Positions 16,071-25,978 of a stretch of DNA of 64,000 bases are shown here, in pieces. The translations under genes and the position numbers were made by a program. The stretch is from Bacteroidota bacterium (lineage in GTDB: Bacteria > Bacteroidota > Bacteroidia > UKL13-3): contig JAAFJM010000005.1 in the NCBI GenBank assembly GCA_013298895.1, positions 42,229 through 106,228 of the forward strand, given 5' to 3'. Within the stretch, counting starts at the first letter, position 1. Each line of letters starts with the position of its first letter. Below the pieces are notes generated by a model. The model searched no databases and was not told the origin of the DNA. It saw only the letters and a program-made list of their open reading frames with translations.

Positions 16071-16256
16071 ATGAAAAAGAACACCTCCAAAACCATAAAC
16101 GCCATTGAAACCATTAACTTGTTAGAGAAAAAAACATATCAAGATTTTAATGGAGAAAAACCCAATGCGAATGATCCCAATCAAATAGAAGGCTCACCTA
16201 AAAAAATTACCAAAGCAGGTATTAAATTAAATAAAAAGAATACCAAGGTTAAATAA
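16071..16256 (+). CDS. Small basic hydrophilic protein, unknown
   Basis: A 61-residue lysine- and asparagine-rich protein with no membrane segment and no recognisable family. Its TAA stop overlaps the ATG of the next gene (TAATG), so it is translationally coupled to the YihY protein gene, which supports a real gene. It starts one base after the stop of the broken gene upstream, suggesting a former three-gene operon. Confidence 0.6.
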   Translation: MKKNTSKTINAIETINLLEKKTYQDFNGEKPNANDPNQIEGSPKKITKAGIKLNKKNTKVK

Positions 16257-17140
16257 TGGCATTTAAACTTAAACATTTGGGTAAACTTTTTAAAGATAGT
16301 TTTGAGGCTTGGATTAATATAGACCCATTTAGAGAAAGCGCAATTATAGCCTACTACGCCATTTTTAGTATTCCAGGTTTGTTACTTTTAATAGTTACCA
16401 TTATGGGCTATTTTTTTGGTAATGAAACCGTAAATAATGACCTCATTCATGAAATATCGAAAAGCATGGGGGCAAGCACTGCCGATCAAATTAGCCAAAT
16501 ATTAGAAAAAGCCAACGAATCAAAGGCTACACTCTGGGGTTCTATAGTGGGTGTAATTATTTTATTGATTGGTGCTACGGGTGTTTTTGTTGAATTACAA
16601 AAAACACTCAATGTAATTTGGCAAGTTAAAACAGTGGCTCAAAAGGGTATTATGCCTATTTTAAAAGCAAGGTTATTTTCGTTTGGATTAATATTGGCTA
16701 TTGCTTTTTTGTTAACTATTTCTTTGGTTATTTCTACCGCCATAGCTGCCATGAGCAATTGGATAAAAGTAGATACTTCGCCTTTTATGATTTCAGTTTT
16801 TAGCATCATTAATTTTTTATTGTCGCTTGCAGTCATATCGTTTTTGTTTGCATTAATGTTTAAGGTTTTACCCGATGCCGAAATAAAGTGGAAGCAGGTT
16901 TGGTTGGGTTCATTAATAACCGGAATATTATTTACCATAGGAAAAACTGCACTTGCTTATTATTTTGGAAAAGCAAATCCAGCATCAGTTTATGGTGCTG
17001 CTGGTTCTATAATCTTAATTTTATTATGGGTTTCTTATTCCTCCATAATTATGTTTTTTGGTGCTGAGTTTACTAACGTTTATGCTAAAACATATTCTGG
17101 CACAGTTGCTCCAACCAAAATTGCAACAGCAGCTAAATAA
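16256..17140 (+). CDS. YihY/BrkB-family membrane protein
   Basis: A 294-residue inner-membrane protein with about six hydrophobic segments. It carries the family layout: FRESAIIAYYAIFSIPGLLLL near residue 30, GATGVFVELQKTLNVIWQV near residue 105, and GAAGSIILILLWVSYSSIIMFFGAEF at 245-270. The family was once labelled ribonuclease BN in error; its function, possibly transport, is not established. It is translationally coupled to the small gene before it. Confidence 0.9.
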   Translation: MAFKLKHLGKLFKDSFEAWINIDPFRESAIIAYYAIFSIPGLLLLIVTIMGYFFGNETVNNDLIHEISKSMGASTADQISQILEKANESKATLWGSIVGVIILLIGATGVFVELQKTLNVIWQVKTVAQKGIMPILKARLFSFGLILAIAFLLTISLVISTAIAAMSNWIKVDTSPFMISVFSIINFLLSLAVISFLFALMFKVLPDAEIKWKQVWLGSLITGILFTIGKTALAYYFGKANPASVYGAAGSIILILLWVSYSSIIMFFGAEFTNVYAKTYSGTVAPTKIATAAK

Positions 17141-17430
17141 AGAACGAAATACCCCAAATACTTTAATAGATTTTTTTGGTTTTTTATAAAATAAATTTGA
17201 AGGTAATTAACTCAAAAAAATCATAAACAAATTTTATAAAATACTTCTCAGTATAAATGCTAGAATTATTCTTTTAGGCATTTCTATCATTGCTTTTATT
17301 TCGCCTATAATCAAATTTGATATTTCATTGTTTGTGCTTTAAAAGCGGTAAATATGGATTACTTTTTAAGTGTAAATCACATTTCATTTTTATTATTATT
17401 GTCTTTTATAATACTCTCTCATACCCCTCA
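17141..17430. other. Intergenic stretch with a startless hydrophobic frame
   Basis: A 290-base AT-rich spacer. The frame 17211-17342 has no start codon but reads KKIINKFYKILLSINARI followed by a hydrophobic segment, and may be a relic of a small membrane protein. Nothing else was seen. Confidence 0.3.
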
Positions 17431-17940
17431 ATGAAAAACGCACTCATATTAATAGCAGTTTTGTTTGTAATGAATGGAACTTTTGTAAGTTGCAACTTTG
17501 AATATAAAGTAAAACAAAACATGGAACAAAAAACCAACACTCCTCCAACTAACGATACCACACCTAAAGTAACTGGTGTGGGTGGTATTTTCTTTTTTTC
17601 GGAAAACCCAAAGGAAATAAGGGCATGGTACAAAAACAACTTAGGAATTGATGCCAATGATTATGGTGCTAGCTTTGAATCGAGAAGCAAAGATAAACCT
17701 GATGAAATAAACACTTTGCAATGGAGCCCATTTAAAAAAGGAAGTGAATATTTTGCGCCTTCAAAAAAAGAGTTTATGATTAACTACCGTGTGCAAAATA
17801 TTGAAGGATTGGTAGCCCAATTAAAAGCAAATGGTGTAAACGTTTTAGATTCGATTGAAACTTTTGATTACGGAAAGTTTGTTCACATTATGGACAATGA
17901 AGGCAATAAAATTGAACTTTGGGAACCTTTTGACGAATAA
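17431..17940 (+). CDS. VOC-family (glyoxalase/dioxygenase fold) lipoprotein
   Basis: A 169-residue protein whose last 120 residues form one VOC module: GVGGIFFFSENPKEIRAWY at the start and HIMDNEGNKIELWEP at the end, the latter with the usual metal-binding Glu position. The N-terminus MKNALILIAVLFVM ends in VSC, a plausible though not perfect lipobox, so it may be exported, which is unusual for this mostly cytoplasmic family. ATG 17431 is chosen over an upstream start (17317) because the signal begins there. An internal ATG at 17521 would give a cytoplasmic version. Confidence 0.75.
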   Translation: MKNALILIAVLFVMNGTFVSCNFEYKVKQNMEQKTNTPPTNDTTPKVTGVGGIFFFSENPKEIRAWYKNNLGIDANDYGASFESRSKDKPDEINTLQWSPFKKGSEYFAPSKKEFMINYRVQNIEGLVAQLKANGVNVLDSIETFDYGKFVHIMDNEGNKIELWEPFDE

Positions 17941-18054
17941 ATATTTTGTTTTACGTTTGTTTTAATTTTTTACGTAAAAACAATTTTACTTTATTAAAGC
18001 AATAAAGAAGTGTTAATACTTTATTATTGCAGTATTAATGCATAAATATTTGTA

Positions 18055-19950
18055 ATGTTAGAGAGACTCAGTTTTCAAAAATTACTACTGTACAAAATAC
18101 TTCTACTTTTATTAATCTATACATTATGTAGATTAATATTTCTTGCATTTAATCCATCCTTTTTCCAATTTGGATTTATGGAAATTATACATGCTTTTTA
18201 CGTAGGTCTTTTATTCGATTTCTCAGCTATTATTTATACAAATTCATTATTTATTTTATTATTAGTATTACCATTTAAATTTCGGGCAGCCAACTGGTTC
18301 CAACATACTATTAATATATTATTTTACACTATTAACAGTATAGCCATTTTTCTAAATTTAATCGATACTATTTATTACAAATTTTCAGGAAAACGTTCTG
18401 GAATAGAATTGCTTAAAATGAGTGACGAATTAGCCGGAGTTTGGAAAAATTATTTGTTAGATTATTGGTACATTGGCATCATCTTACTTTTTTTAATCTT
18501 ATTGTTATTTAAGCTTAACAAATGGATAGTAAAAAGTGTTAATTTTATTGGTATTATTTATAACATTAAACAATATATAAGCGAATTAATAGCTTTATTA
18601 ATTATTTCAGCCATTTGTTTTTTAGGAGCAAGAGGAAGTGTTAATTTAACACCATTAAACACTTTTGATGCAGCAAGAATTAGCCGTGCAGAGTTGGTTC
18701 CACTCATTGTAAATACCCCTTTTCAATTTTTAATAAGCACCCAACAGGTGGGCTTATTAACTAAAAACTATTTTGACAATAGTATTATTAATCAATATTT
18801 CAATCCTCGCAAAATTATATTTCAAACAGATTCATTTAAAAATAAACCAAATATAATTATATTAATTTTAGAAAGTGTTGGTAAAGAATACGTTGGATAC
18901 TTTAATAATGGCATAGGTTATACTCCTTTTATTGATTCCTTAATGAACAAAAGTTTGGTTTATACGCATGCTTATGCCAATGGAAAGCGCTCAATTGAAG
19001 GAATTCCTGCAATAATTGCATCAATGCCAACTTGGATGGATAATGATTATATGAGCAGCTATTACCAAAGTAATAAATTAAAAAGTTTGGGTGCTTATTT
19101 AAAGGAATTAAACTATCAAACAAGTTTTTTTCATGGGGGTAAAAATGGCACAATGAGCTTTGATAATTTTACAGCAATAACCAATGAAGGTAAATATTTG
19201 GGATTAAACGAATATCCAAACAAATCCGATTTTGATCAACATTGGGGAATTTTTGATGAACCTTATTTACAATATTTTTCCGATCAGTTATCTGCAAATA
19301 AACAACCTTTTTATGCCACCTTATTTACACTATCATCCCATCATCCATATAGTATTCCAGAGCATTTAAGAACAAGTTTTAAGGAAGGTACTTTACCTAT
19401 TCATCGAACTATAAAGTATGCTGATTATGCTTTGCAACAATTTTTTGCTACTGCTAAAAATAAACCTTGGTATAACAATACAATTTTTATAGTTACTGCT
19501 GATCATTCTGCCGAAAATGAAAAGCCATATTATCAAACTGCACAAGGCAAATACGAAATTCCATTATTTGTATTCAGTGCTAACGAGCAGTTAGTAAAAC
19601 CTAAAATTAATAATTCCACCATACAGCAAATTGATATTTTACCAATGGCATTAAATTATGTTTCCTACCCAAAAGAATTTTATAGTTTTGGAGAGAATAT
19701 AGGCCAGAATCATTGGGCTATGCAGCTTACTAATGGCTTTTATCAATACATTACTTGGCCATATGTTTATCACTTTGATGGAAAAACTGGATTAGCTTTT
19801 TTTGATTTAAAAAAAGATAGTTTTATGCGAACCAATCAAATAAGAAATTTCAAATATTCAAAACAAATAAATTCATTGGATAGTGCTGTAAAATGTATTG
19901 TTCAGCAATACAATAACGATTTGATAAATAATAAAACACACATTAATTAA
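18055..19950 (+). CDS. LtaS-like sulfatase-fold membrane enzyme
   Basis: A 631-residue protein with five N-terminal membrane segments (to about residue 195) followed by an extracytoplasmic alkaline-phosphatase/sulfatase domain. Visible motifs: PNIIILILESVGKEYVG near residue 265 (metal Glu), NGKRSIEGIPA near 307 (nucleophile position) and TADHSAEN near 482 (metal Asp-His). This is the architecture of lipoteichoic acid synthase and phosphoglycerol or phosphoethanolamine transferases; in Gram-negatives such enzymes decorate periplasmic glycans or lipids. The exact donor and acceptor are unknown. A DUF3817 gene follows after one base. Confidence 0.85.
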   Translation: MLERLSFQKLLLYKILLLLLIYTLCRLIFLAFNPSFFQFGFMEIIHAFYVGLLFDFSAIIYTNSLFILLLVLPFKFRAANWFQHTINILFYTINSIAIFLNLIDTIYYKFSGKRSGIELLKMSDELAGVWKNYLLDYWYIGIILLFLILLLFKLNKWIVKSVNFIGIIYNIKQYISELIALLIISAICFLGARGSVNLTPLNTFDAARISRAELVPLIVNTPFQFLISTQQVGLLTKNYFDNSIINQYFNPRKIIFQTDSFKNKPNIIILILESVGKEYVGYFNNGIGYTPFIDSLMNKSLVYTHAYANGKRSIEGIPAIIASMPTWMDNDYMSSYYQSNKLKSLGAYLKELNYQTSFFHGGKNGTMSFDNFTAITNEGKYLGLNEYPNKSDFDQHWGIFDEPYLQYFSDQLSANKQPFYATLFTLSSHHPYSIPEHLRTSFKEGTLPIHRTIKYADYALQQFFATAKNKPWYNNTIFIVTADHSAENEKPYYQTAQGKYEIPLFVFSANEQLVKPKINNSTIQQIDILPMALNYVSYPKEFYSFGENIGQNHWAMQLTNGFYQYITWPYVYHFDGKTGLAFFDLKKDSFMRTNQIRNFKYSKQINSLDSAVKCIVQQYNNDLINNKTHIN

Positions 19951-19951
19951 A

Positions 19952-20269
19952 ATGGATAATAAAATAAAAGTACTTAAAACCTTTAAAATTTTAGCTATAG
20001 CTGAAGGTATTTCATTTTTAGTATTACTACTTATAGCTATGCCTTTAAAATATACTTTTCAAATTCCAGAACCTGTTAAATATTTTGGATGGGCCCATGG
20101 CGTTTTATTTGTGCTTTATTGCCTTTTGTTATTGCAAGTATATATTGTAGTTAAATGGAGTTTTTTTAAAATATTGATTGCCTTTATTGTATCCTTTATT
20201 CCTCTCGGAACATTTTGGCTAGATGCTAAAATAAATACTGAAATAAACATTCAAAAAGACGGTTTGTAA
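19952..20269 (+). CDS. DUF3817 membrane protein
   Basis: A 105-residue protein with three hydrophobic segments. AEGISFLVLLLIAMPLKY and GWAHGVLFVLYCLLLLQ are typical of DUF3817 (YdzA-like) proteins, whose function is unknown. It starts one base after the stop of the LtaS-like gene, so the two are surely one transcript. Confidence 0.85.
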   Translation: MDNKIKVLKTFKILAIAEGISFLVLLLIAMPLKYTFQIPEPVKYFGWAHGVLFVLYCLLLLQVYIVVKWSFFKILIAFIVSFIPLGTFWLDAKINTEINIQKDGL

Positions 20270-20289
20270 TTTCATGAAAAATGCATAAA

Positions 20290-20321
20290 AAAACCTGTTA
20301 CTTATAAAAATAACAGGTTTT
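20290..20321. terminator. Bidirectional terminator
   Basis: Perfect 11-base stem AAAACCTGTTA (20290-20300) / TAACAGGTTTT (20311-20321) between the convergent DUF3817 and atpC genes, with A and T runs on both sides. Confidence 0.85.
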
Positions 20322-20345
20322 CAAAAATATTATTTTGATAATAAC

Positions 20346-20579
20346 TTAAGCTAAAACTACTACTTTATTGTTTAATATTTCAACAATACCGCCAGCAATA
20401 TCAAAAGATTGATTACCATTTTCAGTGCCTTTAACCACCACTTGTCCTTTAATTAAGCTACTTACCAAAGCTGCATGACCTTTCAAAATTTGAAAAGTAC
20501 CATCAGTTCCAGGTAAAGTAACCATTTCAATTTCACCACTAAAAAGTGTTTTATCGGCTGTTATTATATCTAATTGCAT
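20346..20579 (-). CDS. atpC: ATP synthase F1 subunit epsilon (short form)
   Basis: A 77-residue protein equal to the N-terminal beta-sandwich of epsilon: MQLDIITADKTLFSGEIEMV, then LPGTDGTFQILKGHAALVS. The C-terminal helical hairpin that inhibits ATP hydrolysis in E. coli is absent, as in many Bacteroidota. It links the gamma stalk in the F1 complex. It follows atpD after 73 bases, separated by word repeats. The remaining atp genes are not in the window. Confidence 0.92.
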   Translation of the reverse strand: MQLDIITADKTLFSGEIEMVTLPGTDGTFQILKGHAALVSSLIKGQVVVKGTENGNQSFDIAGGIVEILNNKVVVLA

Positions 20580-20652
20580 TATTGTTGTTAGTTATTGGTT
20601 GACAGTTGTTAGTATCTATCAACAGACAACTAACAACTATCAACTAAGTTTA
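20580..20652. repeat. Word repeat between atpD and atpC
   Basis: GTTGACAGTTGTTAGT lies next to the atpC start and its near-inverse ACTAACAACTATCAAC next to the atpD stop, an inverted pair filling the 73-base spacer. Confidence 0.6.
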
Positions 20653-22230
<1,578 letters not shown>

Positions 22231-22338
22231 TTAAAATTGATAGTGTGATTTTAAGCATTAAATAAATTTACCAATTGGTTTTTAAACCATTTTTTTTTGT
22301 AGAGGTGGCGATTTAATAAATAATTACGCCAAAATAAA

Positions 22339-22428
22339 TTATTGTTTTACAAATTTAAATATTTCGTTTTGGTAATTGGCACTCACTATTTTTAAAACAT
22401 AAACTCCATTTAATAAATGGCTGATGTT
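22339..22428 (-). pseudogene. Relic of a T9SS C-terminal sorting domain
   Basis: On the minus strand a frame closed on both sides reads NISHLLNGVYVLKI, continues for about ten residues and ends FKFVKQ before a TAA. This is the last 29 residues of a T9SS type A sorting domain (compare the GTYFIHV...KFIKQ and GIYFIEV...KIIID tails encoded at 44.6 and 43.4 kb). Nothing of the upstream protein body remains. The rest of the 472-base spacer (22216-22687) is AT-rich with no recognised feature. Confidence 0.6.
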
Positions 22429-22687
22429 TCAAGCAAAAAGTAGACATAAAATAAAAAAATACAATTTCGACAAACTTTCAATAAGAAATAAACTGGCAGA
22501 AGTTTGTTCATAATTCAAAATAATAATTATTAAACCTATATTCAATTGTAAACCCAAGCAACTTGGGCATTCATAGCTAACTTTATCTTTTCAATTTAAA
22601 TTTATGTTCCACAAACAATCAACATTGTTTTGAAAGGCAAAATTTAACGTTTTTATTTGAACCTTAAAATCAGTGCAATAATTTTTT

Positions 22688-23179
22688 ATGAGCAACGATC
22701 AAATTAAGGAAGAAGTAAAGCAAAAATTCATTGTTTTTTTAGAACAAAACGAGCAGCGTAAAACGCCAGAACGTTTTGCTATATTGGATGAAATTTATAG
22801 TAATAAAGAGCATTTTGATGTAGAAACGCTATTTGAGCACATGAAAAAGCGCAATTACCGCGTTAGCCGAGCTACTGTTTATAATACCCTTGATTTGCTG
22901 TTGGATTGTGGATTGGTTATTAAACACCAATTTGGTAAAAATTTGGCTCGTTTTGAACGTTCATATGGATTTAGGCAACACGACCACATGATTTGCAATG
23001 TGTGTAGCAATATCTTAGAGTTTTGCGACCCTAGAATTCATCAAATAAAAACCATGATGGGCGATTTGATGCAATTTGAAGTGACCAACCACTCGTTATA
23101 CCTTTTTGGAAACCCCAAAATGGACGAAAATAGAAATTGCTTAACATGTAATAAAGTAGTTCCAAAACCTGATTATTAG
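22688..23179 (+). CDS. Fur-family transcriptional regulator
   Basis: A 163-residue metal-responsive repressor. The N-terminal winged helix has RKTPERFAILDEIY and YRVSRATVYNTLDLL; the C-terminal dimer domain has HDHMICNVC (metal site and first CxxC) and NRNCLTCNKV (second CxxC), so a structural zinc site is present. Fur, PerR and Zur cannot be separated by eye. Placement next to purA is often seen in Bacteroidota. Confidence 0.9.
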   Translation: MSNDQIKEEVKQKFIVFLEQNEQRKTPERFAILDEIYSNKEHFDVETLFEHMKKRNYRVSRATVYNTLDLLLDCGLVIKHQFGKNLARFERSYGFRQHDHMICNVCSNILEFCDPRIHQIKTMMGDLMQFEVTNHSLYLFGNPKMDENRNCLTCNKVVPKPDY

Positions 23180-23262
23180 TTGATGGTTGTCGGTTGATAG
23201 TTGATAGTATAATAAATTAGTAATATAAGCTAGGGGCCAGAAGCCAGTAGCTAGAAGCAATA
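23180..23262. repeat. Word repeats between fur and purA
   Basis: After the fur stop the sequence cycles GTTGATGGTTGTCGGTTGAT; before purA comes CCAGAAGCCAGTAGCTAGAA. These are members of two word families found elsewhere in the window. Confidence 0.6.
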
Positions 23263-23267
23263 GAAAT

Positions 23268-24533
23268 ATGATAGATGTAGTATTAGGCCTGCAATGGGGC
23301 GATGAAGGTAAAGGTAAAATTGTGGATGTACTTACTCCTCAGTACGATGTGGTGGCAAGGTTCCAAGGTGGACCAAACGCAGGTCACTCGTTGGAGTTTA
23401 ACGGACAAAAGCATGTTTTGAACACCATTCCTTCAGGTATTTTTCACAAACATTGCATCAATATTATTGGCAGTGGTGTAGTAATTGACCCCATTACCTT
23501 TAAAAAAGAAATTGAAAAAATTACCTTAGGTGGCGCTGAACCATTGGTTAATTTATACATTTCGGAAAAAGCACATTTAATTTTACCCACTCACCGTTTG
23601 GTAGATGCAGCAAGTGAAGCCAATAAAGGTGAGCATAAAATTGGTTCTACTTTGCGCGGAATTAGCCCAACTTACCAAGATAAAATTGGCAGAAGCGGTT
23701 TACGTGTTGGCGATATTTTAGCTAATAACTTTAACCAAAAATATGAAGTAGTGGCAGCTAATCACAGAACCTTGTTAGATAGATTTAACTATCCATACAA
23801 TATGGCTGACCATGAACCTGCATTTTTTGAAGCCATAGAATTTTTAAAGCAATTTAAAATTGTAAATACTGAATACTTCTTAGACGATTTAATGAATCAA
23901 GGTAAAAAAGTATTGGCCGAAGGGGCTCAAGGTACTTTATTAGATATTGATTACGGAACTTATCCTTTTGTAACTTCATCAAATACCATAGCTGGCGGTG
24001 TTTGTAATGGTTTGGGTGTTGCTCCGCAAAAAATAAAAAGAGTTTACGGAATTTTTAAAGCTTATTGTACTCGTGTTGGTAGCGGCCCCTTCCCTACTGA
24101 ACAAGATAATGAACAAGGAGAAGAATTACGCCAACTTGGACATGAGTTTGGAGCAACAACTGGTCGCCCGCGTAGAACAGGTTGGTTAGATTTGCCTACT
24201 TTAAAATACAGTATTATGCTAAATGGTGTAACTGATTTAATTTGTACCAAAAGCGATGTATTAAGTGGTTTAGGCGAAATTCCGGTTTGCTATGCTTACG
24301 AAATTGATGGGACTGTAAGTGATAAAATTCCTTATAGTTTGGTAGATGCCAATATTAATCCTCAATACCAAAGCTTTAAAGGCTGGACTGGCGATTTAGG
24401 TAAAATAAAAAACTACAATGATTTACCAGAAACTTTTAAAACTTATATGCAATTTGTAGAAGAGCAAATAGGAATTAAAGTAGATACCATTTCGGTTGGA
24501 CCAGATAGAGATGAAACGATAATGAGAAAATAG
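23268..24533 (+). CDS. purA: Adenylosuccinate synthase
   Basis: A 421-residue GTP-dependent enzyme that joins IMP and aspartate to adenylosuccinate in AMP synthesis. It starts with the P-loop-like GLQWGDEGKGKIVDVL, contains GPNAGHS and the IMP site RGISPTYQDKIGRSGLRVGD, then VLAEGAQGTLLDIDYGTYPFVTSS, and ends with SVGPDRDETI. Full length. A strong terminator follows. Confidence 0.97.
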   Translation: MIDVVLGLQWGDEGKGKIVDVLTPQYDVVARFQGGPNAGHSLEFNGQKHVLNTIPSGIFHKHCINIIGSGVVIDPITFKKEIEKITLGGAEPLVNLYISEKAHLILPTHRLVDAASEANKGEHKIGSTLRGISPTYQDKIGRSGLRVGDILANNFNQKYEVVAANHRTLLDRFNYPYNMADHEPAFFEAIEFLKQFKIVNTEYFLDDLMNQGKKVLAEGAQGTLLDIDYGTYPFVTSSNTIAGGVCNGLGVAPQKIKRVYGIFKAYCTRVGSGPFPTEQDNEQGEELRQLGHEFGATTGRPRRTGWLDLPTLKYSIMLNGVTDLICTKSDVLSGLGEIPVCYAYEIDGTVSDKIPYSLVDANINPQYQSFKGWTGDLGKIKNYNDLPETFKTYMQFVEEQIGIKVDTISVGPDRDETIMRK

Positions 24534-24564
24534 CAACTGGCAGCTAGCTCCTTGCCTCTGGCAA
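24534..24564. repeat. CTGGC-word repeat after purA
   Basis: CAACTGGCAGCTAGCTCC and CCTCTGGCAA begin immediately after the purA stop, opposite in sense to the copy just before purA. Confidence 0.5.
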
Positions 24565-24575
24565 ATAATTTTTAT

Positions 24576-24605
24576 AAAACCTGCTTTAGTAATAAGGCAG
24601 GTTTT
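24576..24605 (+). terminator. Terminator of purA
   Basis: Stem AAAACCTGC (24576-24584) / GCAGGTTTT (24597-24605) followed by a T run. Confidence 0.85.
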
Positions 24606-24631
24606 TTTGTGTGGTTTTGTAAAATTCTTAA

Positions 24632-24665
24632 TATCGGTATTGTATAATTTTTATTTTTACCGATA
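24632..24665. promoter_or_regulatory. Inverted repeat upstream of fic, candidate operator
   Basis: Perfect 8-base arms TATCGGTA (24632-24639) and TACCGATA (24658-24665), centres 26 bases apart, just upstream of the -7 box. The spacing covers the -33 region, so a bound regulator would control the promoter. The binding protein is unknown; the Fic protein itself has a C-terminal helix-turn-helix-like part. Confidence 0.55.
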
Positions 24666-24670
24666 AATAA

Positions 24671-24678
24671 TATATTTG
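24671..24678 (+). promoter_or_regulatory. -7 promoter box for fic
   Basis: TATATTTG is a perfect TAnnTTTG match ending only four bases before the GTG start, so the message may be leaderless or nearly so. Confidence 0.55.
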
Positions 24679-24682
24679 TGGG

Positions 24683-25651
24683 GTGGAATGGAAAAACTAT
24701 AATTATGAATTTGAAGGAATTGAGAAATACCTTGAACGCATAGCCGATAAAAAAAGTCAGCTTGATGTTTTGCGCCCTTTTCCTGCTGCTGCTCTTAAAA
24801 ACATAAAGGAAAGTTTAACCATGGAGTGGACTTATAACTCCAACAGCATTGAAGGCAATACCCTAACTCTCCAAGAAACCAAAATGGTTATTGAAGAAGG
24901 ATTTACCATTAAAGGGAAATCGCTACGCGAACATTTTGAAGCAGTTAACCACCATGATGCCATTGATTTTGTAGAAAGTTTAGTGAGTAACAACTATATT
25001 TTAACCGATAAAGATATTTTAACGGTTCATGGATTGGTATTGCAAAAAATTGAAAAAGAATATGCTGGCCGCTACAGAAATGCAGGTGTTAGAATTTCAG
25101 GAGCTAATTTTAATCCTCCAAATGCCTTAAAGGTTGATACTTATATGATGGATTTAATTGAATGGTTAAACAATGAAACTATTCCAATTAATCCAGTAGT
25201 TAAGGCTGCCATTTTTCATCATAGGTTTGTATGGATTCACCCATTTTTTGATGGCAATGGAAGAACAGTAAGGCTTATATTTAATTTATATTTGATGAAA
25301 TTAGGTTTTCCTCCTGCCATTATTTTAAAAAATGACAGGAAAAAATATTACGATGCGTTAAACAAAGCCAATAATGGTGATTATTCCAAAATAGTACTTA
25401 TGGTTTTGCAGTCTTTGGAGCGCTCTGTAGATATTTACTTAAGTAATTTAACCAATACTTACGATGACTATCAACCCATATCGAGTATAGTAAGCGAGCC
25501 AGACGTACCTTATGGGCAAGAGTATGTTAGTTTATTAGCAAGGCAAGGAAAAATAGATGCTTTTAAAGAAGGTAAAAATTGGTACACCAGCAAAGATGCA
25601 TTGAATAGTTATATCAATAAAAGAGAAAGAAAAAGAACTTTAAAAAGCTAG
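24683..25651 (+). CDS. Fic-family protein with N-terminal inhibitory helix
   Basis: A 322-residue Fic domain protein that by family would transfer AMP (or a similar group) from ATP to a target hydroxyl. The active-site motif HPFFDGNGRTVRL starts at residue 186 (His186). An N-terminal inhibitory motif SNSIEG (residues 53-58, pattern S/TxxxEG with Glu57) marks it as a class II, self-inhibited Fic. The last 60 residues (VPYGQEYVSLLARQGKIDAF) look like a winged-helix/HTH module. GTG at 24683 is the only start that keeps the N-terminal helix. Its stop codon overlaps the stop of the convergent IscA-like gene. No antitoxin gene is adjacent. Confidence 0.88.
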   Translation: MEWKNYNYEFEGIEKYLERIADKKSQLDVLRPFPAAALKNIKESLTMEWTYNSNSIEGNTLTLQETKMVIEEGFTIKGKSLREHFEAVNHHDAIDFVESLVSNNYILTDKDILTVHGLVLQKIEKEYAGRYRNAGVRISGANFNPPNALKVDTYMMDLIEWLNNETIPINPVVKAAIFHHRFVWIHPFFDGNGRTVRLIFNLYLMKLGFPPAIILKNDRKKYYDALNKANNGDYSKIVLMVLQSLERSVDIYLSNLTNTYDDYQPISSIVSEPDVPYGQEYVSLLARQGKIDAFKEGKNWYTSKDALNSYINKRERKRTLKS

Positions 25652-25941
25652 CTTTTTTTCTCCATTAACTCAAAACCTTTTTTACCATCGCGCTCTAAAA
25701 AATCAATTTGCATACCTGCAAAAAATAAAGCTTGACCAAGATGATAAACTATTTGTATGCCTTCAACTTCAACTGTTTTATCTTTATCGGTTGGTTCATC
25801 AAAACCAATAATTAAACCTTTATCGGTTGAGTTTTTTTGTTTGATTCCAATACGCAAATAATGAGTAGCTGGAATTTGTAAGTTTATTTTATACTCGTTA
25901 ATGGCTTGAATGGCCGCTGCTGTTAAATGTATGATATTCAA
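25648..25941 (-). CDS. HesB/IscA-like protein lacking all cysteines
   Basis: A 97-residue protein with the HesB/IscA fold pattern: LTAAAIQAINEY, YLRIGIKQ, GFDEPTDKDKTVEVEGIQIV and AGMQIDFLE. A-type iron-sulfur carriers use three conserved cysteines; here the first (in GGCSG) is replaced within KQKNSTDKG, the C-terminal CGCG is missing, and the protein has no cysteine at all. It therefore cannot bind a cluster in the usual way. Such degenerate IscA-like proteins occur in Bacteroidota; their role is not known to me. Convergent with fic, sharing the CTAG at the stops. Confidence 0.75.
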   Translation of the reverse strand: MNIIHLTAAAIQAINEYKINLQIPATHYLRIGIKQKNSTDKGLIIGFDEPTDKDKTVEVEGIQIVYHLGQALFFAGMQIDFLERDGKKGFELMEKKS

Positions 25942-25978
25942 ATTTATTGTGCTTTTGTTTTTACAATGAAATAACTTT

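Noticed and set aside
24683..25651. Fic gene as part of a toxin-antitoxin pair
   Set aside because: No small antitoxin gene is adjacent; the inhibitory SxxxEG helix lies within the Fic protein itself.
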